This document shows, piece after piece, positions 30,501-40,032 of a stretch of 64,000 nucleotides of DNA. Under the pieces are notes generated by a model. That model did no database searches and was not told the origin of the DNA. It worked only from the letters and a program-made list of their open reading frames with translations. Where the stretch lies: the NCBI RefSeq assembly GCF_002252635.1, contig NZ_NQKX01000006.1, positions 212,394 through 276,393 of the forward strand, in the 5' to 3' direction. A program made the position numbers and the translations under genes. Every line of letters starts with the position of its first letter. The stretch's first letter is position 1. This DNA is from Synechococcus sp. MW101C3. Its GTDB lineage: Bacteria; Cyanobacteriota; Cyanobacteriia; PCC-6307; Cyanobiaceae.

Positions 30501-32006
30501 TCATGAGAACACATCCACCGATTTGAGCACCGATGGGGACCAGGGCAGGGGGTGATTGGTGCGAAAGAGCATGAAATCAGGAGATTGGTAGATCATGCGG
30601 AAGGATTGATCGGCCTTGAGTCGCCGTTGCAGCACGCGATCCTTCTTCGAATCGGAGCCATTCAGCAGAATGTAGTCGTAGTGCTGCAGGAACTTTGATG
30701 TCATGTATCGCTCGCCATCACTGTGCAGGCGCTTGCTGATCACTCTTCGATGGGAGAGGTGGGGAGCGATGTCGATGGGAGCCAGAACTGCCGAGTCTGG
30801 CTGAATCAACGACACAACGCGATGGGCCTCTTCAATCCGCTCAAAAGACGAATGGTTCGTCATGATCCTGATGAACTTCGTTAACCCGAACATGCACAGG
30901 ACAGCCCACACAAGCAAAAGGCTGGATCGGATCTTCGGAAAGCCGTAGGTTCGCGAGGAAATCGCAAACAGAATGATGAACGGAACGATCGGCAAACTGT
31001 AATGGAGCATGAGCCCCTTGTGATTGGGGTGATCGCTCAGCAGATTCAGCAACAGCGCAGGAGTGGCACCCATCAGTTCGGGAAATGCCTTGATGTTGCT
31101 GGTGAAGATGACAGGGAGAATCAGCAGGAACAGGTAGAAGGCATTCTCAACGGAGAACAGATGGCGAATCAGAACCATCGGGTTGAACAGGATGGTTGTG
31201 ACCACCTCTTGGTGGGAATTACCGAGATAGCTGAAAAACCGGCCAATCCAGTCGTGCTTTATCACCCCACCCCCGAATGATGGGGTAACGACCGAAATGA
31301 TCAGGGCAAGGTAGAGGGTGGACAGGCCCATCACCAACAGGCCTGTCCTGCGGTCCCGCCTGATCAGGAAGTAGGCACCAAGCCCGATGCATGTGAGCGC
31401 CAGGGCCTGCTTGCAGGCCAACACCACTCCGATCGCCAGAAGGGTCATCCAGAGATGGCCTCTCCGCTGGCTGTAGATGGCCAAGAAGAGAAATGGAATG
31501 GCAATGATTTCGGGATGGAAGTCGGAAACACTTGCATTGATCACCACCGGATAGAGGAAGTAGATGAAGGCCATCAGCCTTGCGTCCTGATCGCTCAGTC
31601 GAAAATCTTTCGCGATCAGATAGACGATTGGCCCACTGATTGCCAGGCTGAATGCCTGAACGGCGAACAGCCACTGAACCGATGGATGAATCCTGTACAG
31701 CAAACTCAGGGGGTAGAAGATCCACGAGGCATGATCGCCAAGAATGTGAAAGCCCAGGTAAGAGGAGATCGGTGGCAATCCCTGGCTGATCAGGTACACA
31801 GCCTGATCAAAGATGCCGAGGTCGAAGGCACTGGAAGAAAGGGTGTAATGGCGGTAGGAGGCGCTCAGGAAGAACACCACGAAGAGGGCCAGAGAGGCCA
31901 GCCACAGGCCACGCGGAACCTTCCGATCGGCACCGTTGACGCCAGCGGTGGTTCCGGCCCTGTTGCCCGGCGAGGGCGTTGATTCCATTCTTCTTGATTC
32001 GGTCAT
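30501..32006 (-). CDS. DUF2079 multi-pass membrane protein
   Basis: 501 residues from ATG 32006, chosen for an AGGAG at suitable distance; the frame opens at 32063. About ten membrane helices. The family core is visible: SASYRHYTLSSSAFDLGIFDQAVYLISQGLPPISSYLGFHILGDHASWIFYPLSLLYRIHPS and YFLYPVVINASVSDFHPEIIAIPFLFLAIYSQRRG. The D-x-G-I-F-D and SDFHPE motifs resemble GT-C-fold glycosyltransferase membrane cores, so a lipid-linked sugar transferase is possible, but DUF2079 has no settled function. The gene is clearly less GC-rich than its neighbours, a hint of transfer or of different selection. Confidence 0.82.
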   Translation of the reverse strand: MTESRRMESTPSPGNRAGTTAGVNGADRKVPRGLWLASLALFVVFFLSASYRHYTLSSSAFDLGIFDQAVYLISQGLPPISSYLGFHILGDHASWIFYPLSLLYRIHPSVQWLFAVQAFSLAISGPIVYLIAKDFRLSDQDARLMAFIYFLYPVVINASVSDFHPEIIAIPFLFLAIYSQRRGHLWMTLLAIGVVLACKQALALTCIGLGAYFLIRRDRRTGLLVMGLSTLYLALIISVVTPSFGGGVIKHDWIGRFFSYLGNSHQEVVTTILFNPMVLIRHLFSVENAFYLFLLILPVIFTSNIKAFPELMGATPALLLNLLSDHPNHKGLMLHYSLPIVPFIILFAISSRTYGFPKIRSSLLLVWAVLCMFGLTKFIRIMTNHSSFERIEEAHRVVSLIQPDSAVLAPIDIAPHLSHRRVISKRLHSDGERYMTSKFLQHYDYILLNGSDSKKDRVLQRRLKADQSFRMIYQSPDFMLFRTNHPLPWSPSVLKSVDVFS

Positions 32007-32124
32007 GCCGTGCCCATCTCCTGCCTCAGCCATGCTTCCACAGCAGGTTGTGAGGGCCCCCACTCCGCCGTCGCACCTGCCTGATGACCCATGCCGGGGC
32101 CGGCCATCGCGCCGGGTTTTCGGT

Positions 32125-32610
32125 TCATGGCAGCTCCAGCAGGTCCACCTGCCAGATCCCGCCGCGGCTCACCTCCACCGCCAGCTGGCGCCCATCGCTG
32201 CTGAGGCTCACCTGGCGCGGCACCCCCGCTGGATCCAGCGGCAGAGGCTGAAACCCCTGGATCGAGCGCCGGTACAGCCCCAGCTCGGTGCGGCCGTCCC
32301 GCTGCCGCACCACCGCCAGCCGCTCACCGCTCCCATCCACGCTGGCGCTCACCGGTTGGGCATCGGGGCGGTTCAGTCCCGGCACGGGAACCGGCCGGTT
32401 GGTCCGCAGATCGACCAGAACCACCTGCTCCCGGCCCTGGCGGCCGCTGATCAGGGCCAGCCACCCGCTGGCCAGGGACGGCTCACGCCCAGTGGCGCCG
32501 GCTTGCTCCAGGGCCTGGTTGATCGGTACCAGCGGCCGCAGGGGGGAGGCACTGCAGCCGGCCAGACCGACCAGCAGCAATCCAACAACCAGGGTCGGCG
32601 GCTTCCTCAT
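32125..32610 (-). CDS. lipoprotein with TolB-like beta-propeller repeats (second of pair)
   Basis: 161 residues. Lipoprotein signal MRKPPTLVVGLLLVGLAGCSAS with lipobox LAGC. The mature part has repeated LASGWLALISGRQGREQVVLVDLRTNRPVPVPGL, LAVVRQRDGRTELGLY and SLSSDGRQLAVEVSRGGIWQVDLLELP blades like TolB/WD-type propellers, but only about three blades, too few for a closed propeller alone. It overlaps the gene before it by 4 bases (ATGA), and the two are similar in layout. Likely a paralogous pair anchored to the periplasmic face. Confidence 0.75.
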   Translation of the reverse strand: MRKPPTLVVGLLLVGLAGCSASPLRPLVPINQALEQAGATGREPSLASGWLALISGRQGREQVVLVDLRTNRPVPVPGLNRPDAQPVSASVDGSGERLAVVRQRDGRTELGLYRRSIQGFQPLPLDPAGVPRQVSLSSDGRQLAVEVSRGGIWQVDLLELP

Positions 32611-33167
32611 CGCCCCGGCACTGCCAGCCCGGGCGGCAGATCGGGTTCGAGCAGACCACTGAGATCGAACAGTTCCACCTGCCGCTGGCCGCCTCGCACC
32701 AACTGCATGGCGAGGCGCCGGCCGTCCGGGGCCAGGCTGAGTCGCTCGGGCTCCTGGCCTCCCGGCAGGGGCAGGGGAATGCCACGGCCGTTGGCACGGT
32801 CCTCGATCACCGCCAGGCGCCGCTCACCCCGCTGCACGATCACGGCCAGGTAGCGACCGTTCCAGCTCAACGACGGGGAGCTGTGGGGCTGCTGCCGCTG
32901 CAGGTGGCGCAGGGGAATCACTCTGCCGCTGAGCCGCTCCTGGAGCAGCACGGTGGTGCGCCCGCCGCGCTCCACCAGGCTGGCCAGCAGCCGGCCATCC
33001 CCGCTCAATGCCGGCTCCTGGCGCGCCTCGGGTCCGAGGCCGGTGGAGGGGGCCGGCCGGCTGCTCGGGCCCAGCCCGCAGCCTGAGAGCCAGACCACCA
33101 GCTGCAGGGCCAATAGCCAGGGCACCCAGCGCAGGGGGCATGGCTGGCCCCAGCCCAGAGCTCTCAC
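32607..33167 (-). CDS. lipoprotein with TolB-like beta-propeller repeats (first of pair)
   Basis: 186 residues from GTG 33167 (VRALGWGQPCPLRWVPWLLALQLVVWLSGCG), with lipobox LSGC. The repeats read LSGDGRLLASLVERGGRTTVLLQERLSGRVIPL, SWNGRYLAVIVQRGERRLAVIEDRANGRGIPLPL and SLAPDGRRLAMQLVRGGQRQVELFDLSGLL, the same blade type as its downstream neighbour. The frame is open far upstream inside ycf66, but the codons there follow the ycf66 frame. Ends in a 4-base overlap with the next gene. Confidence 0.72.
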   Translation of the reverse strand: MRALGWGQPCPLRWVPWLLALQLVVWLSGCGLGPSSRPAPSTGLGPEARQEPALSGDGRLLASLVERGGRTTVLLQERLSGRVIPLRHLQRQQPHSSPSLSWNGRYLAVIVQRGERRLAVIEDRANGRGIPLPLPGGQEPERLSLAPDGRRLAMQLVRGGQRQVELFDLSGLLEPDLPPGLAVPGR

Positions 33168-33180
33168 CGGTGGCTGGAGG

Positions 33181-34194
33181 TCAGTCGTCGAAACGGGAGC
33201 TGTTGTCGCGGCTGGAGCCAGGGCGAGCGCTGCTGGAGGCACTGCGGGCACCGGCAGCACCGGACGCATTTCGAGCACTGGCGCTGCTGCTGGAGCGCAA
33301 CGGTGTGTAATCCGCGTCGCTGGCCGGATCAGGGGTGCTGCCGGAGGCTGGTGCACCGCCAAGACCGCCGCGCAGCGGTGAACCCATGGGTACCCCGGCT
33401 GCGGGCCGTGACGAGGGCTCAGCGCCGCCGGGTAGTGGACCGGCACCCTGAACAGGGGCGTTGCCGGTGCGCCGGCTGGAGCGGGGAACAGACTCGCCGC
33501 TGGCGGTAGGGCGGGTGCCTCGGCGCGGCTCCGCAGCCACATCCCGATCACGACGGCGAGCGCCGAAGGCGGGGCCTGAGCTGGGGGCTGCAGTGCTGCG
33601 GGGGGATGAGCCTGCGCGGAAGCCGGGATCCACAGCGGCCGGGCGGTCGTCGACGCGGGGGGAGCGGGGGGCAGGATCCCAGTCGTCGGTGTCGGCGGGG
33701 CGGCGGCTGGCGGCCCGCTCGGGGATGGCAGGGCGGGCGGTGCGGCGCGGACGGTAGAAGTCGTCGTCTTCGGGTTCCGCTTCGCGTGAACGGATCCTGC
33801 GGCGCAGGGGCTGGGGTTCTTCCAGGCGGTCGACATCGGGGTTCCAGTCGCCGCCACCCATGCGGCCACGGGCGGGAGGTGGCAGGGGTTCGTCGTCGTC
33901 GAAGAAGGAGGAGCGCCGGGCCTGCTCGGTGGTGACGCCCCTCAGGCGCACGCTCTCGTAGGCGAAAAAGACGGTGGTGCCGGCCAGCAGAAACTGACCG
34001 AACTGGAGGATCGGATCGAGGCGCCAGCCCTGGAAGAAGAGGATCCCACCGCAGAGGAGGCCGATCGCCGCGAAGAAAACGTCGTAGTCGCGAGCGAGGG
34101 CGGGCTTGAAGCTCCTCATGAAATAGAGAAAGGCTCCGCCGACGGCCAACACGATGCCGACGATGCTCGCCCAGTTCAGGCTGGCATTAACCAC
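33181..34194 (-). CDS. ycf66: Ycf66 family membrane protein with long disordered tail
   Basis: 337 residues. The N-terminal ~95 residues are the Ycf66 core with membrane helices (LNWASIVGIVLAVGGAFLYFMRSFKPALARDYDVFFAAIGLLCGGILFFQGWRLDPILQFGQFLLAGTTVFFAYESVRLRG). The remaining ~240 residues are a charged, Pro/Ser/Arg-rich tail, probably disordered. Ycf66 occurs in cyanobacteria and some plastids. Its function is not settled. It is the next gene after psbX, about 310 bases away. Confidence 0.9.
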   Translation of the reverse strand: MVNASLNWASIVGIVLAVGGAFLYFMRSFKPALARDYDVFFAAIGLLCGGILFFQGWRLDPILQFGQFLLAGTTVFFAYESVRLRGVTTEQARRSSFFDDDEPLPPPARGRMGGGDWNPDVDRLEEPQPLRRRIRSREAEPEDDDFYRPRRTARPAIPERAASRRPADTDDWDPAPRSPRVDDRPAAVDPGFRAGSSPRSTAAPSSGPAFGARRRDRDVAAEPRRGTRPTASGESVPRSSRRTGNAPVQGAGPLPGGAEPSSRPAAGVPMGSPLRGGLGGAPASGSTPDPASDADYTPLRSSSSASARNASGAAGARSASSSARPGSSRDNSSRFDD

Positions 34195-34506
34195 GTCTGG
34201 AAGACCTCAGGCAGAACGGACGTCCGCATCCTCCGACTGGAGAACCCGTTCAAGCACTTTAGGGACATGTCCAGAGCGCGGCCGGGAAGACCCATTCACC
34301 GTTGCCGCACCAACGGTGAGCAGCAATCAAGCCAGTGACGGGAGCCTGCCGGTTGCGTTCTGCAGGCCGATCCTGCGGAGCTCTGCGGCGGATCTTTGCA
34401 ACGCACTGCTACTGGAGACCGGCGTGGCCTCCAGTAGCTCAAGGCCGGGCTGCTTCTCGACGCTTGGGTCTGCCTGTGCGAGCGCTGGCCGTGTTGGTCA
34501 AGCGGA
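34195..34506. other. intergenic region between psbX and ycf66
   Basis: 312 bases on the minus-strand path from psbX to ycf66. It holds a perfect inverted repeat GCTACTGGAG / CTCCAGTAGC (34408-34417 and 34429-34438) about 70 bases past the psbX stop, which may end or protect the psbX message. The rest should hold the ycf66 promoter. No gene is convincing. Confidence 0.5.
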
Positions 34507-34629
34507 TCAGAGCTTGCGGTCGACCTGGTCGGTTTGGCTGATCAGCACGAGCGCGATGCTGATGGGGATCACCACAATCACCGCTCCCCACACGAGGCTG
34601 CTCAGGAAGTTGGCGAGGGAAGGGGTCAT
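34507..34629 (-). CDS. psbX: photosystem II reaction centre protein PsbX
   Basis: 40 residues: [41 protein letters not shown] single membrane helix follows the conserved SLANFL start, and the SQTDQV(D)R C-terminus is typical. PsbX is a small PSII subunit near cytochrome b559 that affects quinone turnover. It is too short for normal ORF cut-offs. The YggT gene is divergent 78 bases away, and ycf66 follows downstream. Confidence 0.93.
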   Translation of the reverse strand: MTPSLANFLSSLVWGAVIVVIPISIALVLISQTDQVDRKL

Positions 34630-34707
34630 GGTGGCGCTGGTGGAGGCTGGGATCCTAGTCAAGGGCCACCGCTTCCTACGATCAATGGCCTTTCTGCTTA
34701 GAGCTTT

Positions 34708-35037
34708 GTGACGGCTGCAACCTTGCTGCGTTCGCTGCCGGCGCTGAACCTGCTGCTGGGTCTGGTGCTGGGCGCCTGGACCCTGCTGTTTCTGTTCCGC
34801 ATCGTGCTCACCTGGTACCCCCAGATCGATCTGCAGCGGGGCGCCATGCGGTTGATCGGCTGGCCCACGGAGTCGCTGCTGGCCACCACCCGCCGCGTGG
34901 TGCCGCCGATCGGTGGCGTCGACGTGACACCGGTGATCTGGGTGGGGTTGATCAGCCTGGTGCGCGAGTTGCTGCTGGGCCAGCAGGGCCTGCTCACCCT
35001 TGTGGCGCGGCATGGATCCACCCTGGGGGCAGGCTGA
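34708..35037 (+). CDS. YggT family membrane protein
   Basis: 109 residues from a GTG start. Two hydrophobic regions: [33 protein letters not shown] and the C-terminal [21 protein letters not shown]. The RIVLTWYP and [27 protein letters not shown] motifs are characteristic of YggT/Ycf19. Homologues in cyanobacteria and plastids are linked to nucleoid distribution, cytochrome b6 maturation or division. The exact role here is not known. Confidence 0.9.
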   Translation: MTAATLLRSLPALNLLLGLVLGAWTLLFLFRIVLTWYPQIDLQRGAMRLIGWPTESLLATTRRVVPPIGGVDVTPVIWVGLISLVRELLLGQQGLLTLVARHGSTLGAG

Positions 35038-35191
35038 ACCGGTTCGCCCGGGGCGAAAAGGAGACATCCTCAGAGTGCTGGCCGAACCACCACCGACAAG
35101 CCGCCCGTCACAGAGTGGTGGCTGAACGCCGCCGGCCCCGAACCAGCAGCCAGAACTGCCAGCCGGCAAACCACTGGCTGATCTGCCGGCA

Positions 35192-36541
<1,350 letters not shown>

Positions 36542-36729
36542 CCCATATGCATCTAGGCGCAGCGGACTGTATCAGCGCTCAATCAAGCGCCTGCCGCCCG
36601 GTGCCATCCCGGCAGCCGGCCCGGTGGAAGCGGCCCACCAGTTAAGCGCTGATGGTTGGTGCTGACCCATCTGCGCTGTGCCATCGCGCGAGGTGTGGGG
36701 CGCAGCGGAAGGGTGGGCCGGGCGATCGG

Positions 36730-36735
36730 TATATT
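36730..36735 (+). promoter_or_regulatory. probable -10 box of tRNA-Leu
   Basis: TATATT lies 34 bases upstream of the mature tRNA 5' end, inside an otherwise GC-rich gap. No clear -35 element is seen. Confidence 0.4.
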
Positions 36736-36769
36736 GACGAGTCGAAGGGGGTTCGCCCCTGACGGCCAC

Positions 36770-36851
36770 GCGGATGTGGTGGAATTGGTAGACACGCACG
36801 TTTGAGGGGCGTGTGGCTTCGGCCTTGCGAGTTCAAGTCTCGCCATCCGCA
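36770..36851 (+). tRNA. tRNA-Leu (anticodon GAG)
   Basis: 82 bases folding as a class II tRNA. The acceptor stem GCGGATG pairs with CATCCGC, with A as discriminator. D-arm GTGGTGGAATTGGTAGAC; anticodon stem CACGT/GCGTG with loop TTGAGGG, giving GAG; a variable arm GGCTTCGGCC; T-arm TTGCGAGTTCAAGTCTCGC. No CCA is encoded. The following glycosyltransferase gene starts only about 15 bases later. Confidence 0.96.
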
Positions 36852-36866
36852 TTTCTCTTCCCCAAC

Positions 36867-38138
36867 TTGACCGGCCCGCCGTCCGCCACAGCGATCGTGC
36901 TGGTCTGCAACGGCCCCGGTGAACTCACCACCTGGGTGCGGCCTCTGGCCGAACGGCTGCATGCGTCCCTGGCCTTGCGTCCCCGCCAGCCTCAGGCGGC
37001 CACCGAGCTGCGGCTGGTGCTGGTTCCCTGCCCGAATGCCACCGGCCATGAGCGCCAGGCCGCCGAAAGGCTTGGCCTGTTCAACTCGATAGTGCCAGCC
37101 GACAGGTTCTGGAAGCTGCTGCTGCGTCCCCGCCGCTATGGCCCTTGGCCGGCCAGGGGTGTGGTGGTGTTCCTGGGCGGCGACCAGTTCTGGACGGTGC
37201 TGCTCAAGGCCCGCCTCGGCTATCGCCACCTCACCTACGCGGAGTGGGTGGCGCGCTGGCCTCGCTGGAACGACCGGATTGCTGCGATGGGTACGGAGGC
37301 TGAGCGCCGCCTGCCCGCCCGCTGGCGCCACCGCTGCACCATCGTGGGCGATCTGATGGCTGACCTCTCCGAGACGGCCCGTGCTGAGGCGCCCTTGCCG
37401 GCCGGCCAGTGGGTGGCCCTGCTGCCAGGTTCGAAGCGCGCCAAGTTGCTGGTGGGGGTGCCCTTTCTGCTCGACACCGCCGACCGGCTCGCCGCTCTGC
37501 GGCCCGACTGCCGCTTTCTGTTACCCGTGGCACCCACCACCACCGTGGCCGAACTGCTCGCACTGGCCGGACCCGCCAATCCGCTGCAACGGCACTACGG
37601 CAGCAGCGAGCCCCGCTTGCTAGAGCCCTCCGCCGAGGCACCATCCCGCTGGCTGGAAACCGCCGCCGGCACGCGCATCCTGCTGGTGGAGCAGCATCCC
37701 GCCCACGGGGCGCTGAGCCAGTGCGCCCTTGCCCTCACCACCGTGGGCGCCAACACTGCCGAGCTCGGCGCCCTCGGGGTGCCGATGATCGTGCTGGTGC
37801 CCACCCAGCATCTTCAGGTGATGCAGGCCTGGGACGGATGGCTGGGGCTGGTGGCACGCCTGCCGCTGCTGCGCTGGTTGCTGGGGGTGGCGCTTACCGC
37901 CTGGCGGATGCGCCAGCGCGGCTTCCTTGCCTGGCCGAACATCTCCGCCGGGCGGGCTGTGGTGCCCGAGCGGGTGGGGCCGATCCTTCCCCAGGAGATC
38001 GCCGCTGAAGCCGCTGACTGGCTGTCCCATCCGGACCGTCTGGCGGGGCAGCGGGAGGACCTGCGCAGCTTGCGGGGGCAGCCCGGAGCTGTGGCCGCTC
38101 TGGCCGCGATGGTGACTGATCTGCTTCCCACTGCGTAG
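36867..38138 (+). CDS. lipid-A-disaccharide synthase-like glycosyltransferase (LpxB-related)
   Basis: 423 residues from a TTG at 36867 (LTGPPSATAIVLVCNGPGELTTWVRPLAERL); the frame continues into the tRNA but that is not coding. It resembles cyanobacterial proteins annotated as LpxB-related: NGPGELTTWVRPL at the N-terminus, GDLMADLS, VALLPGSKRAKLLVGVPFLLDTADRL, and LALTTVGANTAELGALGVPMIVLVPTQHLQVM before the C-terminus. The GSR/K and TxGxNTAELG motifs are donor-site features of GT-B enzymes. It is not the true LpxB needed for lipid A, so the substrate is uncertain. Confidence 0.82.
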   Translation: MTGPPSATAIVLVCNGPGELTTWVRPLAERLHASLALRPRQPQAATELRLVLVPCPNATGHERQAAERLGLFNSIVPADRFWKLLLRPRRYGPWPARGVVVFLGGDQFWTVLLKARLGYRHLTYAEWVARWPRWNDRIAAMGTEAERRLPARWRHRCTIVGDLMADLSETARAEAPLPAGQWVALLPGSKRAKLLVGVPFLLDTADRLAALRPDCRFLLPVAPTTTVAELLALAGPANPLQRHYGSSEPRLLEPSAEAPSRWLETAAGTRILLVEQHPAHGALSQCALALTTVGANTAELGALGVPMIVLVPTQHLQVMQAWDGWLGLVARLPLLRWLLGVALTAWRMRQRGFLAWPNISAGRAVVPERVGPILPQEIAAEAADWLSHPDRLAGQREDLRSLRGQPGAVAALAAMVTDLLPTA

Positions 38139-38176
38139 GTTGAGGGCTGCCTTCTCGCCGCTCGTCGCCTCCGGCC

Positions 38177-38617
38177 ATGGCCCCTTCCGATTCAGCTGCC
38201 GCTTCCTCCCCCGCTCCCACCCCGGCGGAAGCGGATCAGATCTGGCAGCAGAAGCTCACGCCTGAGCAATACCAGGTGGCGCGCCTCGGGGGCACGGAGC
38301 GGGCCTTCACCGGTGCCTATTGGAACAACAAGCAGGCCGGGCACTACAACTGCGTCTGCTGTGGCACCCGGCTGTTCACCTCCGACGCCAAGTACGACTC
38401 CGGCTCCGGTTGGCCCAGCTTCTGGAGCGGCCTCGATCCCAAGGCGATCACCACCGTTGAAGACCGCAGCCACGGCATGGTGCGCACGGAAATCCGCTGT
38501 GCCAACTGTGAGGCGCACCTTGGACACCTGTTCACCGACGGTCCAGCGCCCACCGGTCTGCGGTACTGCGTGAACTCGGCTTCGCTCGACTTTGAACCGA
38601 AGGAAGGGGCAGGATGA
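38177..38617 (+). CDS. msrB: peptide-methionine (R)-S-oxide reductase
   Basis: Repairs oxidised methionine (R epimer) with thioredoxin. 146 residues. Structural zinc is held by Cys59/Cys62 ([11 protein letters not shown]) and Cys108/Cys111 ([11 protein letters not shown]). The catalytic cysteine is Cys131 in [13 protein letters not shown]. The segments SGSGWPSFW and [21 protein letters not shown] are diagnostic. The N-terminal 20 residues are a Ser/Ala/Pro-rich leader. It follows the glycosyltransferase gene by 38 bases. Confidence 0.97.
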   Translation: MAPSDSAAASSPAPTPAEADQIWQQKLTPEQYQVARLGGTERAFTGAYWNNKQAGHYNCVCCGTRLFTSDAKYDSGSGWPSFWSGLDPKAITTVEDRSHGMVRTEIRCANCEAHLGHLFTDGPAPTGLRYCVNSASLDFEPKEGAG

Positions 38618-38753
38618 AAATCGCTCCACGAGCGCTGTGATCAGCCCAGGCAATGATTAGCGACGGGCGCAATCAGTCTTGGCTGCCAAGCCTACAGTCC
38701 GCATCACTTCAGGCCGCGCTGTGACAGTGGATCTTCATCACAGAAGGCCGTGA

Positions 38754-39983
38754 TCACCAGGGATCTTCAAAATCGTTACGGCGGCGCCGAGCGGCCTGAT
38801 CGGTCACATCCTCATCTCTGTACGGCTCCACGTCCACATCGACGGGATCCTCGGCCATGGGTGGGCGCCGACGGCTGTCCGGGCGCGCCTGAAGAGGGCG
38901 CTCGCGCAGGGGCAGCGTGCGCTCTGAGCGTGGCGGGAGAGGGTCAAGGGGTTCCAGTGGTTCACGGCCGGGCTGGTCATTGCCGTAGCCGCTCTCCTCG
39001 CCGCGGATGAAGTCCCGGTCTTGAGGACGACCGAGGCCGCGGACCTCGTCGTTGCCATGGCCACGGCCCTCTTCCCGGTTGAAGCCCCGGTCGTCGTCGC
39101 GGTCGAAGCGGCGCGACTCGCCACGGCCATAAGACTCCCCCTCCTCGTCGTCGAGGTAGCGGCGCTGACGCAGCGGCTCCTGCCGCCGCCGCTCCAGCTC
39201 CACATATTCGAGCTCCTGATCGACGCTGGGCTCCACAGCCCGGTTGGTGGCGGGCTGGATCCGGCGCTGCTCCTGGACGCTGGGCTGCCCGGAAGCCAGT
39301 TGGTTCTCCACCGGCACCATCGTCTGGCGGAAGCGATCGCGCTCTTCCTGCTCCCAGCTGGGGCCGCCGATGCCGAGCTTCTCGAGCAGGCCCGTGCCCA
39401 GCTGCTTGAGTTTTTCTTCCGCCCCCTCGTACACAATGATGCGGTCGGGGCCGCTGCTGACGACCTCCTCCACCGCCAGTTCCCAGGTGCTCAGCACCCC
39501 CTCGCCCAGCAGGGGCACGCCGAGGGCCCCCAGCACCAGGGTGGTGAGCTCACCGGTCTCGATGTCGAAGCTGAAGCCGAGCACCCGGCCGAGCTGCTCG
39601 CCTGACTCGCTGATCACCTGGCAGTTGATCACCTTGCTATAGCGCTCGGGATTGAACCCCTGCGCCAGCGAATCGGCGGAATCCACCAGGATCACATCGC
39701 CCACCTGACGGATGCGGTCGAGCGGCATCCAGCGGGGCAGGCCCGGCAGGAAGCGGGTGAGGGGGTTGTCGCGCAGGCCGAGGGCCACCACCTCACGCCG
39801 GTCAATGTCCACCACCACCTCGCCCACCACCCCGAGGCGGCGCCCCGTGTCACGGGTGATCACCTGGGTGCCCATCAGCTCCGACCGCAGCCAGAGACGG
39901 TCGCTGGGTGCGGCGGCGGCGGGATCGGCGGAAGGAGGAATGGAAGAGGTCAACGGCCAGATCCCGCGGGGTGTCGGCGACAT
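38754..39983 (-). CDS. PRC-barrel domain protein with charged low-complexity tail
   Basis: 409 residues. Two PRC-barrel-like domains at about 30-110 (LRSELMGTQVITRDTGRRLGVVGEVVVDIDRREVVALGL) and 115-200 (SKVINCQVISESGEQLGRVLGFSFDIETGELTTLVLGALGVPLLGEGVLSTWELAVEEVV). The second half is a highly charged Arg/Asp/Glu/Gly-rich stretch, almost surely disordered. PRC-barrels occur in photosynthetic reaction centre H subunits and RimM. Here the role is unknown. It is just downstream of smc on the same strand, 49 bases apart. Confidence 0.85.
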   Translation of the reverse strand: MSPTPRGIWPLTSSIPPSADPAAAAPSDRLWLRSELMGTQVITRDTGRRLGVVGEVVVDIDRREVVALGLRDNPLTRFLPGLPRWMPLDRIRQVGDVILVDSADSLAQGFNPERYSKVINCQVISESGEQLGRVLGFSFDIETGELTTLVLGALGVPLLGEGVLSTWELAVEEVVSSGPDRIIVYEGAEEKLKQLGTGLLEKLGIGGPSWEQEERDRFRQTMVPVENQLASGQPSVQEQRRIQPATNRAVEPSVDQELEYVELERRRQEPLRQRRYLDDEEGESYGRGESRRFDRDDDRGFNREEGRGHGNDEVRGLGRPQDRDFIRGEESGYGNDQPGREPLEPLDPLPPRSERTLPLRERPLQARPDSRRRPPMAEDPVDVDVEPYRDEDVTDQAARRRRNDFEDPW

Positions 39984-40032
39984 TGGGGCTGGGGGTCATT
40001 GTGACCCACGACCCCGGTGCTGGGGGTTCGGT

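Noticed and set aside
33168..33869. Upstream part of the 420-codon minus frame that contains the first lipoprotein
   Set aside because: It overlaps ycf66 in another frame, is Ala/Pro-rich without homology, and a plausible signal peptide starts at 33167.
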